Program-made: the position numbers and the translations under genes
The notes under the pieces: model-generated
The model's input: only the letters and a program-made list of their open reading frames with translations
Database searches by the model: none
Told to the model about the DNA's origin: nothing
From: Pseudozyma flocculosa PF-1
Lineage: Eukaryota > Basidiomycota > Ustilaginomycetes > Ustilaginales > Ustilaginaceae
DNA: 64,000 nt
Direction of reading: 5' to 3'
Assembly: GCF_000417875.1 (NCBI RefSeq)
Contig: NW_006920878.1
Coordinates: 421,279 to 485,278, forward strand
Part shown: one piece after another, positions 1 through 10,507 of the stretch
How positions within the stretch are numbered: position 1 is the first letter of the stretch
Layout of the letters: each line of letters opens with the position of its first letter

Positions 1-151
1 GCGGATGTCGACTTCAGAGAGCCGATGTCATCGTGGGAAGCGTTGCTGTCGGTGCGATGTGATGCTGAGATAGAGTACAAGGTGGCAGGGACTGGGCGGA
101 ATCGTGACCAGGGTCTTTCGGGTCTTTTTGCGGAATGCGTCGTCTTGCGAA

Positions 152-1393
152 TCAGGCCTCGACCTCCATCTCGACGGGCCCGTGACCGGAGCGAGCGCCA
201 CTGTCTGGCTCGCCGTCGCCGTCATCGTCTCGAAGGGGCGCGACGCCGATGCCCTCGCAGGCAGCCCGTATCTCCCTCCTCCACACACCGTCTTGCCAAT
301 CATAGCCGCCGGCGCGGTAGCGCTGGATCTGCTCCTTGGTGATGTATGCCGGCTTGAGCCACGGGTCCTCATAGCCCACGCCCAACTTCTGCGGTACGCC
401 CTCGAGCCCGCCCATGGCGGTCGGAGCTTTGCGCACCGTGAAGAGGCTCGAGGCATCGTCGAGGGTAGCAAGCGGTCCTTCGTAGTCGAGGATCATGTCG
501 AGGGTCCATGCCCGTCGGTCGAGCGCATCGGCACCCCCGCCCGCCGCCGCCAGGGCAGCCTGTTGCTGCGCCTCCTTTTCCCTCCTCCGCTCTTCCCGTT
601 CCTCGCGCTGCAGCCGCTCTTCGCGCTCCTGCTGTCGCTTCTTTTGCTTTTCCATGACGGCGTCGGGGTCGCCTCCGCGTTCGAGCTCGCGGACGATCTC
701 GAGGCGCTCTCGCTCTCGCTCCTCTTTCTCCCGCTCCTCGACGAGACGCAGCCGCTCACCACGGGCGCGCTTGGCCTCGCGTGCGTCTTCGTCGGCCTTT
801 GCCTGCCGCTCCGATTCCTGCAGCGTCTGCTGGGCCGAGTTGGCGATGGCCGAGCGATGGGCCGCCTGATACTGCTCGAGCTTTGCCTGGGTCCTTGGCA
901 GGTCGATCTCGTGAATGAGGTTAAACGTGATCTCCTCGACCTCCTCGAGGTAGTTGTTGTACGCCGTCAGGTCGGGAAAGTCCTCCTCGCGGCGGTTGAA
1001 GAGCTTGGCGACGTTTTTGCGCACGGCCACCTCGCGTTCGACGCCGAGGTCCTGAAAGGTCTGGGCAGTGAACTGATTCTTGGAGACCTTTTTGCCGCAA
1101 TCTGGGCAGGGCGCAGGTCCGAGAGAGAATATGCGGTCGATGCAGGACTCGCACATCTTGTGATAGCACGGGCTCACGAGGAGGCGCAGCCGCGGGTTGA
1201 GGTAGCGGTCGGTCTTGCACTGCGGGCACTTGTCATCGGGAGAGGCAAACTCGCTCACCCTCCCACTCTTGTCCACGATGCCCTTGGGGCCCAGGTTGGG
1301 CGGCGGCGCCGAGGGTCGCGACGATGAGGGTCCGGCGCCAGGGCGGCCCGCAGCGTTGCGAGCAGCCGGTGGGGCCCTTCGCGGCGCCGACAT
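152..1393 (-). CDS. TFB3: TFIIH/CAK subunit TFB3 (MAT1), RING finger protein
   Basis: Single-exon gene of 413 aa. It encodes the assembly factor of the CDK-activating kinase module of TFIIH, which bridges the Kin28/CDK7 kinase to the core complex for transcription initiation and nucleotide excision repair. A C3HC4 RING lies at residues 56-99 with C56, C59, C76, H78, C81, C84, C96 and C99 visible. The MAT1-type segment EREVAVRKNVAKLFNRREED follows, then a region resembling the family's NLIHEID motif, then a long charged coiled coil (about 175-275) rich in E, R and K. I chose the ATG at 1393 because the reading frame continues upstream only into low-complexity, unconserved sequence and the RING then sits close to the N-terminus, as in the family. 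The C-terminus is unusually rich in Arg/Glu/Gln before an acidic end. Identity is firm; the exact start is slightly less so. Confidence 0.92.
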   Translation of the reverse strand: MSAPRRAPPAARNAAGRPGAGPSSSRPSAPPPNLGPKGIVDKSGRVSEFASPDDKCPQCKTDRYLNPRLRLLVSPCYHKMCESCIDRIFSLGPAPCPDCGKKVSKNQFTAQTFQDLGVEREVAVRKNVAKLFNRREEDFPDLTAYNNYLEEVEEITFNLIHEIDLPRTQAKLEQYQAAHRSAIANSAQQTLQESERQAKADEDAREAKRARGERLRLVEEREKEERERERLEIVRELERGGDPDAVMEKQKKRQQEREERLQREEREERRREKEAQQQAALAAAGGGADALDRRAWTLDMILDYEGPLATLDDASSLFTVRKAPTAMGGLEGVPQKLGVGYEDPWLKPAYITKEQIQRYRAGGYDWQDGVWRREIRAACEGIGVAPLRDDDGDGEPDSGARSGHGPVEMEVEA

Positions 1394-4241
1394 TGCGACT
1401 CGGGTGGAGGGGAGGGCGTCGAGCGACACGGCCGCTTCTCGGAGCGGGGCTGGCGGCGGTAGTCCCTTGAGACCAGAGGGAGGAAAGAAGGCTGAAGCTC
1501 TCCGGTGTGTGGCGAGAGAGAGCCGGGCGATGGAGGAAGAGGTGAGCGAGGAGGCAGGCTCTTGGCCAACGTTGAAGTGGAGCAGCCCACGGCGGGACCC
1601 TGGCTCGAGCACGGCCCTTAGCCTCTTGTCGCACGAGAGCCTAACCGCAGCCGCTACCCGCAGCCGATCTTTTTTTCCTTGCTTCTGCTCTCGACCTCGA
1701 CTTGAGAAGAAAAAGGGCACCCGCTGCCCGTGCTTGCTTCCATCACGCCAACCATCACCATTCCCTTCCGTCTCTCCCGCACCTTTTGCTCCTTGCTGCG
1801 CAATAGGACCGTCGCACGCCCATCAGATGCTCGACCGTGTCGCCGTCTGTGTCATTCGCCGATCAACGCTACCGTCTTCGCTTCGCCTCGTGTCCCTCGC
1901 CGTCGGACCTGGAGCCTGCCCTACCCTGATCCTGCCCCAGCTCCTCGTCATTTCCCGCTTCACCTCCTTTCTCCGCCCACTACCCACACACCCGCCAGAA
2001 TCATGTCGACGCCCAGTGGCCACCTTGATCGGTTGAGCCGCAGCCCGGCCTCGCTCGCCATTGCAAATCTGTCGCCCTCTTGCCGGCTGCTTTGCAGTCT
2101 CTTCGTGAGACTCGGCGGCGGGCTCGAGGGACCAGTTGAGGGCGAGGCCAGCGGTATGGGCGTCTCGACGACACGGCGGGAAGAAGAACAAGGCTCATTA
2201 AAACCATTGTTGGGAGGCGCCGACGTACATCGTCGCTGCGCCCATGATTCAGGGATGACCTATTGCCCCGACATACCTCCCCTCCTCCCCTCCTTGCTCC
2301 CTTCGCTCCCTCCTTCTCAACTTGTCTCGCCATCTTCTGTTTTGTGCCGCGCATATGCTCGACGTCGTGTAAGGATGAGGCCCGCCCGGTATTGCCAAAT
2401 CCATCGCCATTGTCCTTCCTACCTACTGCTCCACCCCCTGAGCAGTCGTCGACAACGGCGACCCGGGCGTGACAAGAGGTAGAGAGGGTTCTGTCGACTG
2501 ACCTCAAACGGTGAGTGTGGGAACCCCTCTGCACAGGCTGTTGCTCTGCCCACCGATCCGAAGGACGACAGCAACATCCGAAAGGCCATCCGAGGCAGCG
2601 GCATCCTGGTCTGGTCCCGAGAGGCGTCGCGACGTCTGTCGGCCTGGTCGGGGCTGCGGCCGATGTGGCAAGGGCTCTTCTCACCCGGTCGGGCGGCCCC
2701 GTTCATCTTTGCGCCGCACTGCCTTGTCAGTCTCGTCGCGAGTTGAAGGGGATGACCAGCTGATGGAGTCGAGTCCTTGGAAGAGTGTAAAAGGCAATTC
2801 TGACGGATCGAGTGGCAGCAACACGGGCAGGCTGGGAGCATGGCCCGACGGTGGCTGATCTAGGACCGAATCGCTCCCCCACCTCATCATTGAATCTTTC
2901 GGTCCTCTGTAGATGGCGAGCAGGTCATCAACAATGATGTGGAATCGCTCGCAGCTGTTGTTTGAGCTCGTGTGCGCTGGTGCATCATCTGCGTTGTGTG
3001 ATGTCTGCCGTGGTCCGTCGTCACCCAAGGAGCAAACGAAGACTGCCTAGAGGCTGCGGCAAGTCTTGCCTGTGCCTTCTGCCATCCTGTTGCGCGTACC
3101 ACACCCTCCTACCTGTCAGAGGTCACACGGATCACCCTCGACGGGTTGCCGACCCAGTCTTCAGTCGCAGACGCACAATAGAGGACATGAAGGCCGCGTA
3201 CGTCTTGGCGAGCGGGGCGGGCACGGGTCTCCGGGGTTCGGTTGCAGATCAGCTTCGCTCCTGCGCCGAGGAGGGGAAACTTCCAGCCGCGGATTCCAGA
3301 CGACGACGACGGCGGCGGCGGCGGCGGCGGCTGCGGCGACGAACGTCCGAAGCCGACTCGGTTCGATGCGGCCATGTGTCGTTCCGCCGTTCTGCTAGCT
3401 GTACGTACGTACGTCCGGCGTCGTCGGCGCCGTCGGTGCCCCGGAACCACGACGATCCACGGACGTCTCCCCCGCGGTGCCAGCGTGCTTGCCTGCCACG
3501 GCATCTGCATCGAAGAATGCGACTGCGACTACTGAGGCCATTTGACCTCGGTTGGACATCATCTCGGAGTCGGGGGCGCCATGCAAGACGTACCGCCTCT
3601 TCTGTACGTACGCCGTGCTCGACAAGCAGTCAGAGAGCCAGAGATGGAGCGACCCCTCGGTGGGCTCTGCAGCCACAGTTAGGAGGGGGTAAGTGTGGGT
3701 GAATGTTTTTGTGAGGGTCGCCGGGCGACGACAAAGGCACGCCGCCGAGTGAGGGTGCGGTCGAGTGTTGCTTGGCGTGCCGAAGGGCGTGCGTGTGTGC
3801 GCTTGGCCGCCCGCCCGGCCTGCCTTGAGCCCCTCTTTTGGTCCTCAAACAGGTACTGTGCCGCTTCACCTTCACCTTCGCCCCCTTCCAACCCACCCTC
3901 CGCCATCCTCGCCCCCCCTCTCATCTTCGCTCCTCTCCCTCTCCCTCTCCATCGCAAAGCGTACGGACCCACGGCCTCACCGTCCACACTCCTTTGCCGC
4001 TCCTCTTCTTACCGCCCCGCTCTTTCCCCTCGTCGGACTTCTTAAAGCGAACCCGCACAGCCTGTCCGTCCCTTACCCCCCTTTCCTCTCTCTCTCCACG
4101 TCCCACGCCACTCGTCCTCTACCCCGTCCTCCGCCCCGTCGCTCGTTTTCATCCTTTCGACCCGATACCCGTCATCGGCCAACCTCGTGCTTCGATCCCC
4201 TACCGGCAATCGCCACTCTCGCTCCTTGTCCGCGCTTCAGC
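1394..4241. other. 2.8-kb gene-poor interval
   Basis: Divergent interval between TFB3 (-) and the GPI-protein gene (+). It contains pyrimidine-rich leader sequence (roughly 3850-4240), a CGG/GGC trinucleotide run near 3300-3345 and GTAC-rich stretches near 3400-3420 and 3604-3612. An ATG in good context at 2003 opens about 160 codons, but the reading has no recognisable domain and falls into low-complexity sequence. I see no supported gene here. Confidence 0.5.
3298..3345. repeat. CGG/GAC trinucleotide-rich tract
   Basis: Short simple-sequence tract of GAC then GGC triplets (core 3307-3335) inside the long intergenic interval. It gives rise to spurious poly-Arg, poly-Gly and poly-Ala readings and carries no evidence of coding. 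Confidence 0.7.
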
Positions 4242-5039
4242 ATGCAGCTCTTCAGTCTCTCGTCGGCCCTCGTTGCCCTCGCCGGCCTCGCCTCGGTCAG
4301 CGCCTCGTCTTCCGGAAGCAGGCATCCCAAATTTGTCGCCCGTCAGGCCGCTGGCGACGCCCCCGTCCCGCTCACGCCCAACCAGGTCAACGAGGGCCAG
4401 CCCCTCCTCATCCAGTGGACCCCCACCACCAACGACGCCTGGAAGAGCATGGAGATCAAGTTCATGACCGGCAGCAACCAGCACATGACGGAGCTCGCTA
4501 CCATCGCCTCCAAGGTCGACGGCACCGCCGCTGGCGGCGGAAAGCTGCAGTGGACCGCCCCCGCCGTCAACCCCAACGCCAAGATCTACTTCTTCCAGTT
4601 TACCCACAACGACCAGGAGCCCACCTGGACCACTCGCTTCGCCATCGCCGACGCCAGCGGAAAGGTTGTCGACCCGCCCGAGGCTAACCAGCCCGAAGGT
4701 GGCAGCCCCGCCATTCCCTGGGGCACCGGTGCCATCGAGGGCGCCGTGCCCTCTGCCGGCGCCGCCGACGGGTCGTCCAGCTCGAGCAGCGGCGCCGCCG
4801 CCTCTACTTCGGCCGCCTCGTCGTCGGCTGCTCCCACGTCGGCTGCCCCTACCTCGACCGCCTCCCGCTCCGGCTCGGCCTCGGCCTCTGCCTCGACCGC
4901 TACCAGCAGCGGCATCGACTTCAGCAAGTTCAACTCGGGCAACCAGCCCTCGTCGGCCTCTTCGAGCTTCAAGGTTGCGTCGGCTGCCGCCGTTGTGGGC
5001 AGCGCCGTCTTTGGCGTTGCAGCCCTTGCTCTGCTCTGA
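4242..5039 (+). CDS. GPI-anchored Ser/Ala-rich cell-wall type protein (Kre9/Knh1-like domain)
   Basis: Single-exon gene, 265 aa. An N-terminal signal peptide (MQLFSLSSALVALAGLASVSA, core hydrophobic) is followed by a globular domain at about residues 40-145 with the pattern of the fungal Ser-Thr-rich GPI-anchored / Kre9-Knh1 beta-sandwich: PLTPNQVNEGQPLLIQW, then ELATI, then the family-like W-T-A-P and IYFFQFT strands. A Ser/Ala/Thr-rich O-glycosylation stalk (about 170-225) and a C-terminal hydrophobic tail (AAAVVGSAVFGVAALALL) typical of a GPI attachment signal complete it. The product is therefore secreted and probably attached to the plasma membrane or wall glucan. The ATG at 4242 follows a long C/T-rich leader and sits directly before the signal peptide. 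Specific function is not known; domain and topology are well supported. Confidence 0.85.
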   Translation: MQLFSLSSALVALAGLASVSASSSGSRHPKFVARQAAGDAPVPLTPNQVNEGQPLLIQWTPTTNDAWKSMEIKFMTGSNQHMTELATIASKVDGTAAGGGKLQWTAPAVNPNAKIYFFQFTHNDQEPTWTTRFAIADASGKVVDPPEANQPEGGSPAIPWGTGAIEGAVPSAGAADGSSSSSSGAAASTSAASSSAAPTSAAPTSTASRSGSASASASTATSSGIDFSKFNSGNQPSSASSSFKVASAAAVVGSAVFGVAALALL

Positions 5040-5775
5040 GGCAGTGGCTGGCGGTCTTGGTCGCCTTGGTCGTGGGATAGATAGGTGGTTCTTGCTGCTG
5101 CTGCTCGTCTCCCCATGACTCTCTTCTCCTCGCTGCGGCTATCGGTCGCTCCGGTACCTCAGCTATTACTTCATCGACTTCGTTGACGTCGCGCGCCATA
5201 CGGCGCTGCTGACGCACGCGCCGCTGGACAATCGTCGCGCTTCCGCACTGCAAACCTGTTCTGCCTTCTGACTGACAGTAGAGTGTCGCCCCGCCCTTAG
5301 CTGACCTTGTCGCATTGCGATGCCAGTTGACGGTGTTGGATCTCGGGGACCATGAGCCGGACTGTCTTTCGGCTGGCTCCCGTGAGTCGACTTGCCGCGC
5401 GCGCATCCCTTTTCTGCTCAATGGCCGCACGGATCGAAAGCTCCTGTGGCGGGTCGACGTACCAAGCTGTGCTGCCTTTTGTGGATACGGCCGAACTCTC
5501 TCTGGTGGTTGTGAATCGTCGTCGCCGTCGTGGCGTCTTGAAGCTCGTACACGGCCTAGCCTGCCGTTTCCGCTTGTTGATGTGAGGGAGCGGAGCGACG
5601 CGACTGAAAGTCGAGCAAAGCGTGGACGGGACGTGGAGGGAGAACCCTGCGCGCGTGCCTTGCCTGCAAGCCTTCGCCTTCTTCCACCATCCCCGACAAA
5701 GCAAGCACGCTACTACCAGTGCCCGCATACGCACCCGAAACCCATACCCTTCGACATCTCTGATCGGCCGCCACC
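5040..5775. other. Intergenic interval, no gene seen
   Basis: Tandem-gene spacer holding the 3' end of the GPI-protein gene and the promoter/leader of the BCL7-like gene. Short open readings here are unconserved and I support none. Confidence 0.5.
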
Positions 5776-6918
5776 ATGTCGCACGTTCGCGGACGGTACA
5801 TTCCCGTGCTGGAGCAGGAGATGAGGAGGGCGGTTAAGGAACCTGTAGCGTGAGTCATTGACCCGCGCAGCCCGTCGTCGAATCGCTTGGGCGCTCAGTC
5901 CACTGACCCCGGTCGACAAGTCGACCACCCCCGCCTTCCATCACGCTCGCCTCTCGTCAGCGTCTGGAGGCAGGAGTGGGTTCTGCCCGCGTCGTCGGCT
6001 GGCGGCGTGGCGGCGGATGCAGCCGCCGCTTCAGGCAGCACCAAAAACGACGGCGGCCTCAAGATCCTCAAGTGGGTCAAGACCAACGCCACAGCCGAGT
6101 TCCCCGAGGAAGAGGATCAGGAGTATGCCGGGCCCATGGACCTCGACCCAGTCGCCGCGGGATCGGCACCCGCGGTGACTGTGGCAGCGGCCGCGCCCCT
6201 AGCCCCGGTCGAAACCGCAGCCAGCTTGACGGGCGGCGCGGCGGGCGGCTTGGGCAGCATCGCTCCTCCTGTCGACGCATCCGCTCTCTCCACCGCTGCC
6301 GATACAGATGCCACGGCTGCGAACTCTGGGGAGGCTTCGTCGGCAGCACCACATGCGGCGGCCCCGACAGTTGCGTCTGCGATCCCTCCACACATCTCGG
6401 GCATCGACTCGCTCCCCGTCTCGGGAACCGTCACACCCTCCGCCTCGTCCGCGGCCGAGGCCGACACGTCCGGATCGGCTTTGCCGCCGTCGTCTCTCGA
6501 TCCATCCCAGTCTCAGTCCCGCGACGAGACCCCGCAGGCGCACCCGCAGGTCGCCGGCGAGCTCCATCCTCCGCCGTCGGGCCTGTCGTACGAGGATCAT
6601 CAAGCGACCGCTGCGACAGAGCAGCCGCAGGCGGAAGACGGCGATGACAGCGGTGGCAGCGGTAGCGGAGCGGCCGCAAGGATGGCGGGAGGCGAGCAGG
6701 GCAACACGGAGCGAGAAGCGGAGGCTGCGCTTCCACCCTCCGCCGATGCCAAGGTCGAGGACATCGAGACGAGAGGCGTCGTCTCAATCGAACCTGGCAC
6801 AGACGTGCGCCACGCCGACGACATCCTGGACACCGAGGCAAGAGTCCAAGAAGTCGGCTCCGAGAACACAGTCGGGCAAGGCCCTGGGGATGGTGATGTC
6901 TCGATGGCAGATGTTTGA
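5776..6918 (+). CDS. BCL7-like N-terminal domain protein (spliced)
   Basis: Two exons: 5776-5849 and 5961-6918 (343 aa). The donor is GTGAGT at 5850 and the acceptor TCAG ends at 5960. The joined N-terminus reads SHVRGRYIPVLEQEMRRAVKEPVA, then VWRQEWVLP, then LKILKWVKT after a short Ala/Gly insert. Spacing of a helix of basic residues, W..EWV and a terminal K-W-V resembles the BCL7 domain of SWI/SNF-associated proteins (R.W.KKWV...L.I.KWVPV). The remaining 280 residues are low-complexity, acidic, Ser/Ala/Pro-rich and probably disordered, as in BCL7 proteins. Without the splice the W-rich motif would lack its basic helix, so the intron is well supported. Likely nuclear, chromatin-linked; family assignment is by motif only. 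Confidence 0.7.
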
Positions 6919-7376
6919 GCGCCAGCACGGGGCCTCCGCTTTCAATTCGAAAGAGCGATCTCGTTCCTCGCACGTCGCAGGAACGGGCCGAGGCGCAACA
7001 GATGGTTCGAACCGCCAACATGCTACGCCGGTCCATGTTCTGCCATCGTCTTTGCGCTGCACGGTTCCGGCTCTGTCGAGGTAACAACATCAATGACCGT
7101 GTTCCAGCCGCCGCAGATGGCGTGCTGAGCTGCGTATGGCCTCCGCGGTCCGAAGGCTGGATGAGATATCGGGCCGTCGCTGCATGGCCATTGAGTTGCC
7201 GTCTGTGAGATCGCTCGATGTTGCGAGGGTCTCCATTGTGTAGCAGAGGAGGCTCGCTCGCCGGCGTCCAGGCTGGTTGGCAGCGACTCGTCTGCGTCGG
7301 ACGGACTGCTCTGCCTCGACGGCCATGACATGCCGAGCTGGCCATGCTCGTCTGTGAACGGGGACGGGACAAAAGA
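6919..7376. other. Convergent intergenic spacer
   Basis: 458 bases between the converging BCL7-like and RCC1-repeat genes. It should contain both 3' untranslated regions and terminators. No gene is supported. Confidence 0.5.
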
Positions 7377-8585
7377 TCAGTGGCTGGTCAGCATGGTCCC
7401 AACTCTACCGCGTCCGCCACGACGCCACCCACTTGAGCCAGCGATCCAGAGCTCTCCGTGTTGACCGACGAGCACCGAATGATCCGATCCGCAGGCAATG
7501 TCGACAATGACGGGCTCCGCCTGGCCCCGTTGCACCGGCAGCTCGACCAAGACGGGCTGCGTGAGGGCCTCGTCGTGGACGCCGCCGGGCTGCTGTTGGA
7601 GCCGACAGATCTGACCCTGTCCGTTCCAGCCCCAGCCGTAGACGTCGCCGCTGTCAGTACGGACCAGGACGTGCCTGCCTCCGCAAGCGACCTGCGCCAC
7701 CGAGGTGGGAAAGCCGGCGCGGAAGCGAGAGAAGAACTCGAGCGGTACCAGCAGTTCCTCGTCTGGACGCTCCTCTCGTCCGTCAAGGCGGCCCGCAGCT
7801 CCCTTTGCTGCCGTCGAGAGGCGAGGTGGCATTGGCACCACTCCGAATCGCGTGTCCCCTAGCGCCCATAGAGGCCAGATGGCGGAATCGGCCACGAGAA
7901 CGAAGTGTGCCCAGCCGGCGACAACTGCGGTGAAGACGGGCCGCGAATCTGGGGCGCCGGGGAAGGCGAAGCGGTAGCGATGCTGGAGGTCTTCAAGTTC
8001 AGCGGAATCGACAGCATTAGCCGCCGCCATCATCTCCGAAACCGAGGCGAAGAGATAGGCGTTGCCGGCAAGGTCGATGGCCACGATCCTTCCGCGCTTG
8101 TCCATTGCCGCGGTGCGCCAGGGGCCGAGGCCGTGGATCCGACGTGGCCCCTCACTTGCGTTGCTCACCGGGGCCAGCTGTTGCAGCAGCCCATCGGTAT
8201 CGATGTAAGCGGTGAAGGCATCTTCGCCGAGCCACGCTATCACTGTTCTGTCCTTCGAGTCGTTGCAGGGCTGGGCACAGATGCGGTCGAGGTGTAGTTG
8301 AAGGGACTGGTAGTCGTAACCCCGGGCGATGAGCGAGTCGGGACGCGCGGAGCGGAATATGATTTGGGACCAGTTGGCGGCCACGACGCCGAGGATGGCT
8401 TGGTGTTGAGCGTCAATGCCGACGCAAGCGACGGGGCCGATGACGATCTCATCCGCGTCGTGATCCAGGTCGAGCGTCTCCTTGTCCTGGTTGCAGCCTT
8501 GGCGGATCTGTCGAAACAGGTTGCTTCCGAGCCCTACGACCGAGTGCTGGGGATCGGATCGACCAGGGGAAGACAGAGCTTCCAT
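7377..8585 (-). CDS. RCC1-repeat protein (ATS1/SERGEF-like)
   Basis: Single-exon gene, 402 aa. The N-terminus after the chosen start contains VVGLGSNLFRQI, the usual opening of an RCC1 propeller (G-x-G-x-N-x-x-x-Q). Two clear repeats lie near the C-terminus: VACGGRHVLVRTDSGDVYGW followed by GWNGQGQ, and IACGSDHSVLVGQHGELWIAG. The middle repeats (around AAMDKRGRIVAIDLAGNAYLF and VVAGWAHFVLV) are degenerate but fit the same beta-propeller spacing. RCC1-like propellers serve as GTPase exchange factors or adaptors; the length and divergence suggest the Ats1/SERGEF group rather than RCC1 itself, but I cannot assign a partner. The ATG at 8585 is chosen because the propeller starts about 15 residues later and the upstream frame is low complexity. 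Confidence 0.75.
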   Translation of the reverse strand: MEALSSPGRSDPQHSVVGLGSNLFRQIRQGCNQDKETLDLDHDADEIVIGPVACVGIDAQHQAILGVVAANWSQIIFRSARPDSLIARGYDYQSLQLHLDRICAQPCNDSKDRTVIAWLGEDAFTAYIDTDGLLQQLAPVSNASEGPRRIHGLGPWRTAAMDKRGRIVAIDLAGNAYLFASVSEMMAAANAVDSAELEDLQHRYRFAFPGAPDSRPVFTAVVAGWAHFVLVADSAIWPLWALGDTRFGVVPMPPRLSTAAKGAAGRLDGREERPDEELLVPLEFFSRFRAGFPTSVAQVACGGRHVLVRTDSGDVYGWGWNGQGQICRLQQQPGGVHDEALTQPVLVELPVQRGQAEPVIVDIACGSDHSVLVGQHGELWIAGSSGWRRGGRGRVGTMLTSH

Positions 8586-8917
8586 GGCATCGCGACGACG
8601 AAGGGTGGAGGATGAGGAGGAGCGGAGCTGCGGTGCAGAACCAAGCTCGGGCAAGCAAGCAGGCAAGGTCGGACGATGGGCGGCGAGGGCCGGTACGCAA
8701 CAACTGATGAAGATGGCAAGAAGGCGAGGCGGCGTAAAAGCGCAGTGTGGCCTGCCAGACCCTATGCGCCCGCCTGTCTACCCCGCACACAGGTCAAAGG
8801 TGGCAGCACCGCCCGGGCCCTGCTGTCCGTTGGCCTCCGACCGTCACCCACCATCCCAACACCACCGGCATCATCCCCACCACTCCGACTGGGCCGCGGG
8901 TGGCGCTTCAGGAAACG
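8586..8917. other. Divergent promoter region
   Basis: 332 bases between the divergent RCC1-repeat and acyl-CoA dehydrogenase genes. It most likely works as a shared promoter. I see no clear TATA box or gene. Confidence 0.5.
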
Positions 8918-10507
8918 ATGGCCTCTATACGAATCGCAAGCGCGTGCACCTCCCGGGGGGCGTGTTTGCCACTCGCAAGGACGATGGCAGCCGGCGCTCC
9001 CTCTCCTGCTCCGGCGCCGCGCATGCCAGCAGGGCCGCTTCACCGGTGCCGTTTCCATTCTACTCCGCGCCGGTCCACTTCGACCTTCACCGGCATGTCG
9101 CCCGCCGGCTTGACGGAGACGCAGCGCGATGTGCGAGAGGCAGTCTCGGCCCTCTGCACAAAGTTCCCCGACACCTACTGGGCCGAGCGCGACGCGAGCC
9201 AGACCTACCCGCACGAGCTCTACGACGCCCTCGCGGCGGGCAACTGGCTAGGCATATGCATGCCCCCGGAGCTCGGTGGCGTCGGTCTGGGTATCAGCGA
9301 GGCCACAGTGATGCTACAGACCATTGCAGAGAGCGGCGCCTCCATCGCCGGCGCGCAGAGCATCCACGCCAACGTCTACCCGCTCATGCCCCTAATTGAG
9401 TTCGCTTCAGAGGAGCAGAAGCGCAGCTGGCTCCCGCAGATGATCGACGGCCGCATTCGCAGCTGCTTTGGCGTCACGGAGCCCACCACGGGCCTCGAGA
9501 CCCTCAAGCTAACGACAAAGGCCGAGCGCAGGGGCGACGTTTACGTCGTCAACGGCAGCAAGATCTGGACAAGCAGCGCCCAGGTGGCGAGTCACTGCGT
9601 GCTCCTCGTACGCACCGGCGAGGCGACGGCAGAAAAGAGGTCGGGCGGCCTCTCGCTGCTGTTTGCCCCGCTGCGCCGCCGGCCCAACACGCCGCACGTG
9701 CCCGAGGACGAGTCCAGGCTTCTGCCCGGGCTCGAGATGCGCAAGATTGCAAAGATGGGCGGCAACACGGTCGACGCCAACGAGGTCTTTTTCGACAACT
9801 TCGAGGTCCCGGCCTCGCATCTCATTGGCGTCGAGGGCGACGGCTTCCGCTACGTGCTCCACGGCATGAACGCCGAGCGATGCCTCCTGGCGGGAGAGGC
9901 GCTGGGGACGGGCTACGCGGCGCTCCGCAAGGCTGTGCAGTACGCATCTGACCGCGTCGTCTTTGGCAAGCCGATTGGAGCCATGCAGGCCATCCAGCAC
10001 CCGCTCGCCAAGGCGTGGGCCAAGCTCGAAGCGGCCCGCCACCTCACCTACGCCGCAGCCAGGATGTACGACGAGCGCGCCGCCGACGCTGGGGCCCAGG
10101 CCAATGCGGCAAAGTACATGGCCGCCGAGGCCGGCTACGAGGCCTGCGAGACGGCCGTCATGACCATGGGCGGAATGGGATACGCGCGCGAGTACCACGT
10201 CGAGAGATACCTCCGCGAGATGTGAGCCATGCGCAGCCAGGGCGCCGCGAGATCGCCCGGTCGTCGTCACCTGTCACTCTGACGTTCCTCTTCCCCCCTT
10301 TTTGCGACGCCATCTCAGCTTCGTCCCACGGTTGGCGCCGGTCAGGTGGGTCCCGTTGTGCCCTTGTCCGCTTTCCACCGTCGACATGGCAAAAGGCTGA
10401 AAGCGACCTCTCTTCTCTGTCCTGATTGCCTCTCTGTGCTCTGCAGCCGCGAGATGATTCTGAACTACCTCGGACAGCGGGTGCTTGGTCTGCCGAAATC
10501 CTACTGA
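8918..10507 (+). CDS. Acyl-CoA dehydrogenase family protein, probably mitochondrial (3 exons)
   Basis: Exons 8918-10221, 10319-10345 (27-nt exon) and 10447-10507; 463 aa. The product is a flavoprotein dehydrogenase of the ACAD superfamily. The N-terminal about 60 residues are Arg/Ser/Ala-rich with almost no acidic residues, as in a mitochondrial presequence. Visible family motifs include CMPPELGGVGLGISEA, SCFGVTEPTTGLETLKL, YVVNGSKIWTSSAQVAS, RKIAKMGGNTVDANEVFFDN, FEVPASHLIGVEGDGF, and VFGKPIGAMQAIQHPLA, ending with TMGGMGYAREYHVERYLRE. The last two exons supply IFVPRLAPVS and the normal C-terminus REMILNYLGQRVLGLPKSY. No I-Y-E-G-T catalytic-Glu motif is present, so substrate class (short chain, branched or ACAD10/11-like) is open. 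The ATG at 8918 directly precedes the presequence; an upstream in-frame ATG at 8747 adds only low-complexity sequence. Confidence 0.9.

Noticed and set aside
104..1327. Long plus-strand reading antisense to TFB3
   Set aside because: It mirrors the RING protein codons in the opposite frame; Leu/Val-rich composition is a typical GC-rich shadow.
2003..2482. Possible gene starting MSTPSGHLDRLSRSPASLAI in good start context
   Set aside because: The frame runs into low-complexity sequence, contains no recognisable domain and no convincing splice pair, and lies in a leader-like region.
6998..7020. GGTTCGAACC resembling a tRNA T-arm
   Set aside because: No matching acceptor stem, anticodon arm or length; no tRNA seen anywhere in the window.
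6431..7372. 313-codon minus-strand reading opposite the BCL7-like gene
   Set aside because: Composition is random Arg/Pro/Ala and it overlaps a better-supported coding strand.
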